From positions 2,852,001 to 2,916,000 of the forward strand of contig NZ_LT607410.1 in NCBI RefSeq assembly GCF_900091515.1: DNA of 64,000 nucleotides, given 5' to 3'. The notes below the pieces were generated by a model that was not told the origin of the DNA, did no database searches, and worked only from the letters and a program-made list of their open reading frames with translations. Below, one piece after another: positions 17,607-25,171 of the stretch; positions within the stretch are counted from its first letter, which is position 1; every line of letters begins with the position of its first letter. Made by a program: the position numbers and the translations under genes. Source of the DNA: Micromonospora purpureochromogenes. Lineage in GTDB: Bacteria > Actinomycetota > Actinomycetes > Mycobacteriales > Micromonosporaceae.

Positions 17607-17868
17607 CTAAGCGCACGCCCCCGTCATCACCGCAACCTCGTCCGGGCACGGGTCGAACCAGGCATTGCAGCGCCACGGGCTGCCGATCCCCGACGACACG
17701 ACCTCCGACAAGTCCGCCCTGCTCGGCGGACGCTCCACCGTCACTTCGCCGACTGCACCGCATCGCGTTCAAGCTGTCGCGGTCGACGGAGACGCTGTCG
17801 CCGTCCGAGGGCGGGACGACAACCGTTTGCTGCTCGGCCGTGATCACCGAGCAGCATGCGGCCTGATT

Positions 17869-18297
17869 TCAGCGCGTTCCGACGAACTCGGTCCTCACGC
17901 TCCATGCGAACTGAATCAGCAGGGTCACCGGGGACTTCTCGGCAATCTCATGCATCACCTTCAAGTCGTCGGGGTCAGGGTCTTCGCTCAGCGTGATCGT
18001 GCGCTGCAGGTAACGCTCTGCGCCTTCCTGCTCGGGCTCGTGGTAGTCGATCTCGACGGTGATGTCACCGGCGGTGTCGTACTTGTAGTCGACGTACTGC
18101 CTGAGCGTCTGAGCAGTGCACGACGCGAGCGCCATCAACAGGTACTCCGTCGGCGTCGGGCCTTCGCCGAGTGTGCCGTGGTGTGGTTCATCGGCGACGA
18201 ACGTGAAGCCGCCGGTGGTCATGCCCGTGCGCCGGCGCTCAGTGGCCGGAAGGACAGCTCGGGCGGATGCGACGACACGATCCCGATCGGTTTCCAT
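17869..18297 (-). CDS. OsmC family peroxidase-like protein
   Basis: A 142-residue OsmC-fold protein; the family reduces organic hydroperoxides through a reactive cysteine. Cys60 stands in LMALASCTAQTLRQYV, the first conserved cysteine. The position of the second is serine (AEKSPVTLL), as in the YhfA-like subgroup, so an Ohr-style disulfide mechanism is not expected. ATG 18297 is the start. Two operators of the TGGAC-N6-GTCCA type lie 136 and 279 bp upstream. Part of its 5' end is duplicated at 14626. Confidence 0.9.
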   Translation of the reverse strand: METDRDRVVASARAVLPATERRRTGMTTGGFTFVADEPHHGTLGEGPTPTEYLLMALASCTAQTLRQYVDYKYDTAGDITVEIDYHEPEQEGAERYLQRTITLSEDPDPDDLKVMHEIAEKSPVTLLIQFAWSVRTEFVGTR

Positions 18298-18432
18298 CAG
18301 CCGTGCCTTCCTGTAGATCCTGGTGTGAGGTTCCAGATACTCGGATCCAGCAGCAGCCGGCCGCAGTCGGAGCGGGGGCTGCGGCCGGGCGTCTTCACCC
18401 CATGACCGAGTACCTCAGCAGGCTAGCCGTGG

Positions 18433-18448
18433 TGGACCAGATAGTCCA
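18433..18448. promoter_or_regulatory. Operator O4 of the TGGAC-N6-GTCCA family
   Basis: TGGACCAGATAGTCCA lies 136 bp upstream of the OsmC start. Its flank (CAGGCTAGCC) matches that of O3. Confidence 0.74.
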
Positions 18449-18575
18449 CTTGATCTCACGTGTCGGCAGCTGCGCGGCGCTCGTGATCATCAACCTCGCG
18501 GGTGTTCAAGCTGCACTGAGAGGTGGTTGGGATCAAGCTGCCCCCAGCATAACTCGCTCAACGCCACAGCCGGAG

Positions 18576-18591
18576 TGGACTTATTGGTCCT
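18576..18591. promoter_or_regulatory. Operator O5 (one mismatch) before the Ada-like remnant
   Basis: TGGACTTATTGGTCCT differs from the consensus only in its last base. It faces the Ada-like frame that begins about 110 bp downstream on the plus strand, so OsmC and Ada were probably divergently controlled from O4 and O5. Confidence 0.55.
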
Positions 18592-18694
18592 TCGAGGTTA
18601 GAGTTTGTCGTCGTTCACGCAGCGGGGTGGCGATCGTCGTCGCCTCCCGCGACACGCGGACTCAAACCGGACAACGTGAGGAACATCGACGCTC

Positions 18695-18890
18695 AATGAT
18701 TTGCAGTGGCAGTGCGAGGCGATCCAGCCACGCGAGGAACGACTCGATGGCGGCTTCCTCGCCGCGGTGAAGACGACCGGCACCTACTGTCGGCCACCGT
18801 GTCGCGCCAAGCCCTCGCGAGGGAAACGTCGACTTTCACCCGACGGGGGCCAGCGCCGAGCTCGCTGAACACCGAGCCTGCAAGCGTTGC
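18695..18890 (+). pseudogene. Remnant of an Ada-type methylphosphotriester repair/regulator domain
   Basis: The plus strand reads NDLQWQCEAIQPREERLDGG, then FLAAVKTTGTYCRPPCRAKP, a one-base shift near 18818, and NVDFHPTGASAELAEHRACKRC. These are the four zinc/methyl-acceptor cysteines (YCRPxC and ACKRC) of the Ada N-terminal domain, which takes methyl groups from DNA phosphotriesters and then activates repair genes. No start codon, DNA-binding AraC domain or methyltransferase domain remains. An IS5-type element starts about 70 bp further on. Confidence 0.72.
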
Positions 18891-18961
18891 TCCCGACGCA
18901 GCGCCCCCGGCCCGGCCGGCGCCTGGCCAGTCGAGCTCGTTGGGGCGTTGGAGCGTTCATC

Positions 18962-19878
18962 GAGCCTTTTCCAAGCTGATCTTGCAGCTCAGGGCAGGTG
19001 CGGCGAGCCCGGGGATCGATGAGGGCGAGGCTCCAGGTAAGACAGCAGTCGACCAAGATCCGATGCCCCGACCGGGAGCCTCGCCCGTGCTGTCTTACCC
19101 TTCCACGATCTCGCTGTCCAGCCGCACCCTGAACCACCTCGCTGACCTCATCCGCCAGCACCGCAACCAGCATCGATCCCGGTGGCGGCGCCTCGATCCG
19201 GGCCGGCAGGCGCTGCTCGCCCTGGCCCACCTGCGCAACGGCGACACCTACACGCGGCTCGCCGCCGGGTTCGCCGTCGGCGTCGCCACCGCCTGGCGCT
19301 ACGTACAGGAAGCGATCGTGCTGCTCGCAGCGGTCGCCGAGGATCTGGCCACGGCGATGCGGCGTATCCGGCAACTGGCGTACGCGATCCTGGACGGCAC
19401 GTTGATTCCGATCGACCGCGTGGCAGACCAGAAGCCGTACTACTCCGGCAAGCACAAGCGCCATGGCGTGAACGTGCAGGTCATCGCCGATGCCGCCGGC
19501 CGGCTCGTCTGGGCCTCACCGGCACTGCCGGGCTCGGCGCACGACCTCACCGCCGCCCGCATCCACGGCATCATCGACGCGCTGACCAGCGCGGACGTGA
19601 TGACCTTCGCCGACAAGGGCTACCAGGGCGCGCGGGGCAGCGTGCGCACGCCGTTCAAGCGGCGCCGCTTCCGGCCGAAGCTGTCGCGCCGGCAGAAGAC
19701 GGTCAACCGGGCGCACGCGAGGATCCGAGCCCGCGGCGAACGGGCCATTGCCACGCTCAAGACCTGGAAGATCCTGGCCAAGCTGCGCTGCTGCCCGCGC
19801 CGCGCCACCGCAATCGTGCAGGCCATCCTCGTCTTGCACCACGTCGAAGCAAACCGCTACGCAGGATGAAAATGGCTC
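18962..19878 (+). mobile_element. IS5-family insertion sequence, about 0.9 kb
   Basis: It is bounded by imperfect ends GAGCCTTTTCC (left) and GAAAATGGCTC (right, whose reverse complement is GAGCCATTTTC). ATC lies next to both ends and may be a 3-bp target duplication. A complete transposase gene is inside. A long internal inverted repeat (GGGCGAGGCTCC and GGTAAGACAGCA against GGAGCCTCGCCC and TGCTGTCTTACC) lies just before the gene and may limit read-in translation. Confidence 0.65.
19063..19869 (+). CDS. IS5-family transposase (DDE_Tnp_4 type)
   Basis: About 268 residues from ATG 19063 (GTG 19087 is an alternative). An N-terminal helix-turn-helix region (NGDTYTRLAAGFAVGVATAW) precedes the DDE core: first Asp in YAILDGTLIPID, second in MTFADKGYQGARG, Glu in RARGERAIATLKTWKIL. 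The gene is intact and could be active. A longer open frame starts at 18706 but enters the Ada remnant, so it is not the gene. Confidence 0.88.
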   Translation: MPRPGASPVLSYPSTISLSSRTLNHLADLIRQHRNQHRSRWRRLDPGRQALLALAHLRNGDTYTRLAAGFAVGVATAWRYVQEAIVLLAAVAEDLATAMRRIRQLAYAILDGTLIPIDRVADQKPYYSGKHKRHGVNVQVIADAAGRLVWASPALPGSAHDLTAARIHGIIDALTSADVMTFADKGYQGARGSVRTPFKRRRFRPKLSRRQKTVNRAHARIRARGERAIATLKTWKILAKLRCCPRRATAIVQAILVLHHVEANRYAG

Positions 19879-20065
19879 ATCGAAGACGGCGTGGTCAATC
19901 GGGGTGGGATCGGCAGTTCGGTGCATCAGCTGGGGAGATCAATCCGCGATGTCGAGCAGCATTGCTCCAACAGGCAGCCGCCGACACGGCGGCACTGGTG
20001 TGCGCGCGCCGCGCAGGGGTCGCGCATGGGTCGCGACGAGCCCCGGTGGGGGCATCGGATCTCAG

Positions 20066-20722
20066 TTAACGGGTCGGCTCGCCGGACGGCTCCGTGAGGA
20101 ACGATTTGATGTGCTCCAGCGCCATGTCCAGCGCAACTTCCATGGGCGCGACGTTGTGCGCGGCGTTCGCCAGCAAGTAGCCGCCTTGCAAAGCTGCCAT
20201 CAACCCCGTGGCCAACTTCTCCGGGTCGGCGTCCTGGCGTAGTGCACCGCTGTCCCGCATCCGGTGCAGACCCTCACTGATCAGCTTTTCCCATGCCGCG
20301 AACGTTTCCAACAGCATCGATCGAGCCTGCTCATCCTGATCGGACAGCTCGACAGCCATCGACCCGAGGCCGCACCCGTATCTGCCGTTGTTCAGCGAGT
20401 TGGCCTGGACCAGCGCGTTACGCCACCGGACCAGCCCGGAGAACGATCTCAGCCGTTCGAGCCCGCCGCGCTCACGCTGAAGCACCAGCGCGCCTCGATA
20501 CTTGACCAACGCGCGCACGAGCTCCTGCTTGTCGGCGAAGTGGTGGTAAAGCTGAGACTTGCTCGTCTGGCTTGCCTCGCGGACGTCGTCAAGGGTTGTC
20601 GCGTTCACTCCCCGCACGAACATCAGCCGGTTTGCCGCCTCGAGGATCCGCTCTCGCGTCGCGATGCCCCGTTGACTGATCCTCCGCTGCCTCGACGGCG
20701 CAGCCACCTGCTCGTCGCCCAT
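20066..20722 (-). CDS. TetR-family repressor (LmrA/YxaF-like), copy 1
   Basis: A 218-residue regulator. The helix-turn-helix spans about residues 33-52 (TTLDDVREASQTSKSQLYHH, then FADKQ). The ligand-binding half has GRYGCGLGSMAVELSDQD and ALQGGYLLANAA, typical of the LmrA/YxaF group. Its recognition helix SKSQLYHHFADK is almost identical to that of the TetR at 27558, so both should read the same operator. A GGAC-N6-GTCC site at 20892-20905 lies 170 bp upstream. It is the best candidate repressor of the scattered stress genes. Confidence 0.92.
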   Translation of the reverse strand: MGDEQVAAPSRQRRISQRGIATRERILEAANRLMFVRGVNATTLDDVREASQTSKSQLYHHFADKQELVRALVKYRGALVLQRERGGLERLRSFSGLVRWRNALVQANSLNNGRYGCGLGSMAVELSDQDEQARSMLLETFAAWEKLISEGLHRMRDSGALRQDADPEKLATGLMAALQGGYLLANAAHNVAPMEVALDMALEHIKSFLTEPSGEPTR

Positions 20723-20891
20723 CGGTCAAGTGTATCCAGCGGCGCGCCAGATTACCCACGGGCGATGGGGCCTTGGAGTCCAGTCGGCGTTATGTCGCAT
20801 TCGCGTGATGGCGAAGGGCGAACGCATGCGCCGCCAGCTTGATTGAGCGGGGTGCTGCGTCCGGGAGATCATCGATAGGGCGAGTCTCCCG

Positions 20892-20905
20892 GGACTATCT
20901 GGTCC
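20892..20905. promoter_or_regulatory. Weak operator-like site near tetR copy 1
   Basis: GGACTATCTGGTCC keeps the core GGAC-N6-GTCC but lacks the outer T and A. It lies 170 bp upstream of the TetR start. Core matches alone are expected two or three times per window by chance. Confidence 0.35.
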
Positions 20906-20928
20906 TCGCTGTGGCAGCAACACGTCCG

Positions 20929-21092
20929 TCAGCGCGGGCCCGGGCACCGGGGAGCCCGTCGCACCCCGGCGCACCTCCCGCAACCCACGCGCGCCAGCAG
21001 TCCGTGCAGCCGATCGAATGCCGCGTCGCGCTCGGCGCCGGTCTCGGAGAGAGCCTGCACCCATCCGGCTGGCTCCTCGTCCAGGCGACCAC
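20929..21092 (-). pseudogene. N-terminal fragment of a sigma-70-family (ECF-like) sigma factor
   Basis: The minus frame reads EEPAGWVQALSETGAERDAA and FDRLHGLLARVGCGR before stopping at 20929. This resembles the opening of actinobacterial sigma factors (WVxALxxxGxxRDAAxxxLHxLLLRAA). Regions 2 and 4 are absent. Confidence 0.5.
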
Positions 21093-21104
21093 CTCGGCCC
21101 CGGG

Positions 21105-21135
21105 CCGGCGCGCGGACCGGGGGTCCGCGCGCCGG
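21105..21135 (-). terminator. msrA terminator hairpin
   Basis: CCGGCGCGCGGACC pairs perfectly with GGTCCGCGCGCCGG around a 3-nt loop, 6 bp beyond the msrA stop codon. No T-tract follows, as is usual in this group. Confidence 0.8.
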
Positions 21136-21140
21136 AGGTG

Positions 21141-21647
21141 TCAGGCGGTCGCCCGCTTCGGGAGCTTCCACCCGGGGCGGGGGAAATGGCAGGTGTAACC
21201 GTCGGGGTAGGTCCTCAGGTAGTTCTGGTGCTCGGGCTCAGCTTCCCAGAAGTCGCCTGCGGAGGTGACCTCGGTGACGACCTTGCCGGGCCACAGGCCC
21301 GAGGCGTCGACGTCGGCGATCGTGTCCTCGGCGACCCGCTTCTGCTCGTCGCTGGTGTAGAAGATCGCCGAGCGGTAGCTGGTGCCGATGTCGTTGCCCT
21401 GGCGGTTTTTCGTTGAGGGGTCGTGGATCTGGAAGAAGAACTCGAGCAGCGCGCGGAAGTCGGTCTTCCCGGTGTCGTAGACGACCTCGATGGACTCCGC
21501 GTGGGTGCCGTGGTTGCGGTAGGTGGCGTTCGGGACGTCGCCGCCGCTGTAGCCGACGCGCGTGGACACGACGCCGGGCTGTTGGCGGAACAGCTCCTCC
21601 ATGCCCCAGAAGCAGCCGCCGGCGAGGATCGCCTTTTCGGTGGTCAC
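21141..21647 (-). CDS. msrA: Peptide-methionine (S)-S-oxide reductase
   Basis: A 168-residue MsrA, which repairs methionine-S-sulfoxide in proteins using thioredoxin. The active site GCFWG gives Cys12. Other marks are [20 protein letters not shown], the HDPS segment and the C-terminal [18 protein letters not shown] with a possible resolving Cys. Length is normal for the short form. It lies 9 bp downstream of a broken msrB on the same strand, and an operator lies about 454 bp upstream (118 bp before the msrB start), so the pair was one operon. Confidence 0.95.
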   Translation of the reverse strand: MTTEKAILAGGCFWGMEELFRQQPGVVSTRVGYSGGDVPNATYRNHGTHAESIEVVYDTGKTDFRALLEFFFQIHDPSTKNRQGNDIGTSYRSAIFYTSDEQKRVAEDTIADVDASGLWPGKVVTEVTSAGDFWEAEPEHQNYLRTYPDGYTCHFPRPGWKLPKRATA

Positions 21648-21656
21648 AACGCCTCC

Positions 21657-21983
21657 TTACTTGTCGTTGGTGTCACTCGTGAACATGGTGCGGTATTCGC
21701 CATACCCTGCGTTCTCCAGGGCGTCGAGGTGGCTGAACCGCACCGACGCGGAGTTGCTGCAGTAGCGCAGTCCACCCTTGTCGGGGGGCCGTCGTTGAAG
21801 ACGTGGCCGAGGTGGCTGTCCCCGTGCAGCGAGAGGGCCTCAGTCCGGGCTCGTCCCGTGGCCGGAGTCGTCGCGTTGGCGAACGGGCGCTCGGTGGCGT
21901 CCTGCTGGGTCACGCGGTACTGCTCCGGGTCGAGCCGCGAAACGGCTTCCTGGTTCTTTGTGGTACTGGGTCTGCTGAGGCAC
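21657..21983 (-). pseudogene. MsrB methionine-R-sulfoxide reductase with deletion and frameshift
   Basis: From GTG 21983 (after GGGAAGGGAGAG) the strand reads pieces of MsrB: LDPEQYRVTQQDATERPFAN, then a jump over about 60 residues to [17 protein letters not shown], then a shift to [20 protein letters not shown]. The lost part includes the first zinc CxxC and the GWPSF segment. The catalytic Cys of RYCSNSAS survives but lies out of frame. It sits just upstream of msrA. Confidence 0.85.
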
Positions 21984-22100
21984 CGCTCTCCCTTCCCGGC
22001 CTTTCGGCGCGCGAAGCTGGGTAACGAGGTGAAACGCACCTGGATGCCCGAATGTACAGATACCCTACGGCCGGTGGTATTCCCGCGGCCCCACCGTATC

Positions 22101-22116
22101 TGGACTAACGAGTCCA
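22101..22116. promoter_or_regulatory. Operator O6 of the TGGAC-N6-GTCCA family
   Basis: TGGACTAACGAGTCCA is a perfect palindrome 118 bp upstream of the msrB start codon, in the promoter region of the msrB-msrA operon. Confidence 0.76.
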
Positions 22117-22210
22117 GTAAGATTCCCGCAAGCAGCTGGTTGGGTGCCCTCGTTACGGCAGGCGGCCTGGGATAAACCGCCGCCACGGTAGCACCCGCTT
22201 GAACCAAGAG

Positions 22211-22226
22211 TGGACTTGACGGACCA
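22211..22226. promoter_or_regulatory. Degenerate operator-like site before the SDR remnant
   Basis: TGGACTTGACGGACCA has one mismatch in the right arm (GACCA for GTCCA). It lies between the msrB promoter and the plus-strand SDR remnant. Confidence 0.35.
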
Positions 22227-22392
22227 GTTCTACTGCGGCTAGGTTCAGGATGCCTGACTGGGTGCCTCCGATAGCGACGACTGTCCGACTTACCCACCGG
22301 CGCCGAGTTCTGCGGACGTCGCGCCACTGCCCGGGAACCGGGTGCCGGTGCTGCGAACATGAATCGCGATTCGGTGGGGAGAGACAACTGTC

Positions 22393-22572
22393 ATGACTGA
22401 GAGTTGCGAGGGCCGAAAGGTCGCGGTCGTTGGCGGCAGCAGCGGCATGGGCCTCGCCACGGCCCACCAGGTCGTCGCCGCGGGAGGCACCGTCGTGATC
22501 ACGGGCCGAGACCAGCTGGATGACCGGCGCACTCTCGACGTCGACGGCGGCATCATGCCCGGCCGCAACTGA
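22393..22572 (+). pseudogene. Short-chain dehydrogenase reduced to a 59-codon minigene
   Basis: ATG 22393 opens a normal SDR start with the NAD(P)-binding glycine loop VAVVGGSSGMGLATAHQVVA and VVITGRDQ. It then jumps in frame to the extreme C-terminus, LDVDGGIMPGRN and stop. About 180 central residues with the YxxxK active site are missing. The in-frame fusion could still be translated but not catalyse. The last codons and downstream bases are repeated at 23919-23985. Confidence 0.82.
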
Positions 22573-22788
22573 CCCTCGAAACGTGACGCCAGGATCGCGC
22601 CAGCGGGGGCCGCGACCCCGGCGGCGCCTTACCGACGACTTCGCTCTCGCGCTCGTTCCTCGACGCCCTCGCGCCACAACCGCTACCGATCAACGTGGTA
22701 GAGACCGAGGCGGCGCCGCTAATGCTGGTGAAACGACATTTGCACCTCGTGACCGTACAAACGAGGACTGGATACAGGGAGGCGCCGG

Positions 22789-23706
22789 ATGAAGGCGATT
22801 GTGGTGACGGACCAGGCTGCGGGAACGGCCGGGATGACGCTGGTGGAGCGGCCCGAGCCGGTACCGGCGCTGAACGACGTCGTCGTTCAGGTTCATGCGT
22901 CGGGATTCGTCCCGACTGAGATGTCGTGGCCCTCGACCTGGACCGATCGCCTCGGCCGAGACCGGACGCCGTCGATCCCTGGGCACGAGCTGGCCGGGGT
23001 GGTTAGCGCTCTCGGGTACGGCACGACGGGCCTGTCTGTGGGACAGCGGGTGTTCGGCCTCACGGACTGGACCCGCGACGGCACCCTGGCCGAGTATGTG
23101 GCCGTCGAGGCGCGCAACCTCGCGCAGCTGCCCGGCGACGTCGACTTCACGGTGGGCGCGAGCCTGCCGATCTCGGGACTGACCGCGTGGCAGGGACTGT
23201 TCGAGCACGGCCGCCTTCAGGCGGGGCAGTGCGTCCTCGTACACGGCGCGGCCGGCGCAGTCGGTTCGATGGTGACGCAGCTCGCACGCGAGGCCGGCGC
23301 CTACGTCATCGGCACCGGGCGCACTGCCGACCGTGAGGCGGCGCTCGGCTTCGGCGCGCAGGAGTTCGTCGACCTGGAGAACGACGCCCTGGAAGACGTC
23401 GGCGGGGTCGATCTCGTGTTCGATGTCATCGGCGGCGACATCGGTAAGCGGTCGGCAGGCCTGATTCGCGCCGGCGGAACGCTGGTGTCCGTCGTCGGGC
23501 CGCCGGAGGCGCGGCCCGCCGACGGCCTGGCGGTCGACTTCGTCGTCCTGCCCGATCGCGCTCAACTCGGTGAGCTCGTCCGGCGGGTGCGGGACGGACG
23601 ACTCCAGACAAACATCGGCAACGTCGCGACCCTCGACGACGCCGTCGCGGCTCTCAATCCGACCAAGCGGATCACCGGGAAGACGATCATCCGCGTTCGT
23701 CCCTGA
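22789..23706 (+). CDS. NADP-dependent zinc-free quinone oxidoreductase (MDR family)
   Basis: A 305-residue reductase without catalytic zinc. It shows PGHELAGVVSALGYG, GQRVFGLTDWTRDGTLAEYV, the ISGLTAWQGLFEHGRLQAGQ hinge and the nucleotide loop VLVHGAAGAVGSMVTQLA, ending ALNPTKRITGKTIIRVRP. ATG follows GGGAGGCGCCGG. Likely substrates are quinones or other electrophiles. A deleted copy lies at 12955-13337 and a more distant intact relative at 15170. Confidence 0.92.
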   Translation: MKAIVVTDQAAGTAGMTLVERPEPVPALNDVVVQVHASGFVPTEMSWPSTWTDRLGRDRTPSIPGHELAGVVSALGYGTTGLSVGQRVFGLTDWTRDGTLAEYVAVEARNLAQLPGDVDFTVGASLPISGLTAWQGLFEHGRLQAGQCVLVHGAAGAVGSMVTQLAREAGAYVIGTGRTADREAALGFGAQEFVDLENDALEDVGGVDLVFDVIGGDIGKRSAGLIRAGGTLVSVVGPPEARPADGLAVDFVVLPDRAQLGELVRRVRDGRLQTNIGNVATLDDAVAALNPTKRITGKTIIRVRP

Positions 23707-23835
23707 GGGCTCGGGGACAGCGAGCGGTCCCGCTCTCCTTGTGGATCAGCGTCAACCGCGTGGCAGGTTCGGACGACTCGTATTGAAGACGTCATCGGAC
23801 TGAGCGGGCACCCGGCGTAACCAGCGCCCGGCCGC

Positions 23836-23934
23836 CCGAAGGACATCACGAACGCGGTGTCGTTCCTGCTGCCGGACAAGTCGAGCTGGATGACCGGCGC
23901 CATCGCCGACGTCGACATCATGGCCGGCCGCAAC
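23836..23934 (+). pseudogene. C-terminal scrap of a second short-chain dehydrogenase
   Basis: One frame reads PKDITNAVSFLLPDKSSWMT then GAIADVDIMAGRN, the closing helix and G-rich tail of SDR enzymes. The sequence after it resembles that after the 22393 minigene, so both descend from one duplicated gene. Confidence 0.65.
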
Positions 23935-23968
23935 AGATCCTCGAAACGTAACGCCGGGATCACGCCGG

Positions 23969-24004
23969 CGGGCTGCGGACGTGCCCCTACGCGTCCGCAG
24001 CCCG
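23969..24004 (+). terminator. Hairpin after the quinone oxidoreductase / SDR scrap
   Basis: CGGGCTGCGGACG pairs perfectly with CGTCCGCAGCCCG around a 10-nt loop. Confidence 0.75.
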
Positions 24005-24130
24005 GGCCCGCGGGGGAGACCACCAGCGGATTCGGCGAGAGCGTGGCCCCGCCGGCGCGCACGTGGTCGCGCCCGCTGGTGAGATCCGTGACTCGACCTG
24101 TGCTCACCTAGTTCGTGAAGGCCTACCCCG

Positions 24131-24290
24131 GCCCCTACTTCCAGTGGTAGATCGGCGAGGAAGACGGCCTGCCAGCCGAGGGCCTCGGCCAGGACACCGC
24201 CGACCGACGGTCCCAGTGCCCTGCCTACGGCCGACATGGTGCCGAGCAGCCCCATGGCGCTGCCCGTGCGCGCCTCGGGCACCAACGATG
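24131..24290 (-). pseudogene. Fragment of a DHA2-type MFS exporter
   Basis: The minus strand reads EARTGSAMGLLGTMSAVGRA, LGPSVGGVLAEALGWQAVF and LADLPLEVG, the motif-C region (helix 5) of multidrug MFS proteins. No start or further helices are present. Confidence 0.65.
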
Positions 24291-24595
24291 GTGGGTGCTC
24301 GCCCTTCTCGCGCGTGCCGGCGTAGCCCTGGGCGGCGTGGCGGTACGGCTGGCCGCCCGCTGCGACGTCGGCAGTGCCCTGCTGCGCAGCGGGGCGGGGA
24401 CCTTCCGGGCGATCTGGCAGCCGCGCCGGCCGATCGGCGTCGCGGCCCGGGTCCATCTTCCGGCGATCACGGGCTGGCTGGCAGGCGGAGTCCTGCTCAC
24501 CACGATGATGGGCTCGCTGGCACGTCCTCCGGCGAGCATCAACCACGGCCGCCCTTCTTCGGGGCGTCCATCGCGGACCCACGGGGAGGCAGGGG
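24291..24595. other. Stretch without a recognisable gene
   Basis: Both strands have open frames, including a hydrophobic plus-strand one (GWLAGGVLLTTMMGSLA), but none shows a family signature or ribosome site. It is probably decayed coding DNA. Confidence 0.4.
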
Positions 24596-25171
24596 TCAGT
24601 GCTGCGGTGGCAGCAGCTCCAGCAGCAGCGAGGTCAGATCGTCGGCGCTGAGGTCCGGCAGCCGGTCGAATGCGCCAGAGGCCCGGGCGGTGAGCACGCC
24701 GATGAACGCAGCGGTGAGTACCTCCGCCTTCTCCTGCGGCCGGTCCACCCCGTCGGCAGCCAGCCTGGCAGTCAGCGGGCCGACGATCCGCCTGTGCAGC
24801 TCCGCCCGCGACGCGGCCTGCGCCCGCGGATCGTCGTGTGGCCGGATCGCGACCCGGTAGATCGGGCTGGGTCCACGGCGGACGGCACGGTCGACGAGGT
24901 GCCGCATGCGGGCCGGGTCGAGGATGTCCACGGGGACGTCGTCACCCATCTCCTCGCGCAGCACGGCGATGTACAACTGCGCCTTGCCGCCGAAGTAGCG
25001 GGCGATCATGGCGGCGTCCACTCCGGCCCGCTCCCCGATGTCCCTGGTGGTGGCGTGGTCGTAGCCCCGCTCGGCGAACAGCTCGGCTCCGGCTTTCAGT
25101 AGCGCGGCCCGGGTACCGTCCGCGTCCCGGCGCCGCCGCGGGGAGGCCGCGCCGCCGCGCGAGTCACTCAT
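24596..25171 (-). CDS. TetR-family regulator of the adjacent MFS exporter
   Basis: A 191-residue TetR protein. The HTH is TTRDIGERAGVDAAMIARYF; the recognition helix differs from those of the two other TetR proteins here, so its operator should differ too. It overlaps the end of the MFS gene by 8 bp and is its partner in one operon. A tandem palindrome upstream of the MFS gene (26677-26703) is the likely operator. Confidence 0.9.
   Translation of the reverse strand: MSDSRGGAASPRRRRDADGTRAALLKAGAELFAERGYDHATTRDIGERAGVDAAMIARYFGGKAQLYIAVLREEMGDDVPVDILDPARMRHLVDRAVRRGPSPIYRVAIRPHDDPRAQAASRAELHRRIVGPLTARLAADGVDRPQEKAEVLTAAFIGVLTARASGAFDRLPDLSADDLTSLLLELLPPQH

Larger units (their letters stand above)
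18184..18690. repeat. Segmental duplication, right copy
   Basis: The fuller version of 14652-15020. It holds the start of the intact OsmC gene, operators O4 and O5 and the beginning of an Ada-like reading frame. It is probably the ancestral arrangement. Confidence 0.72.
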
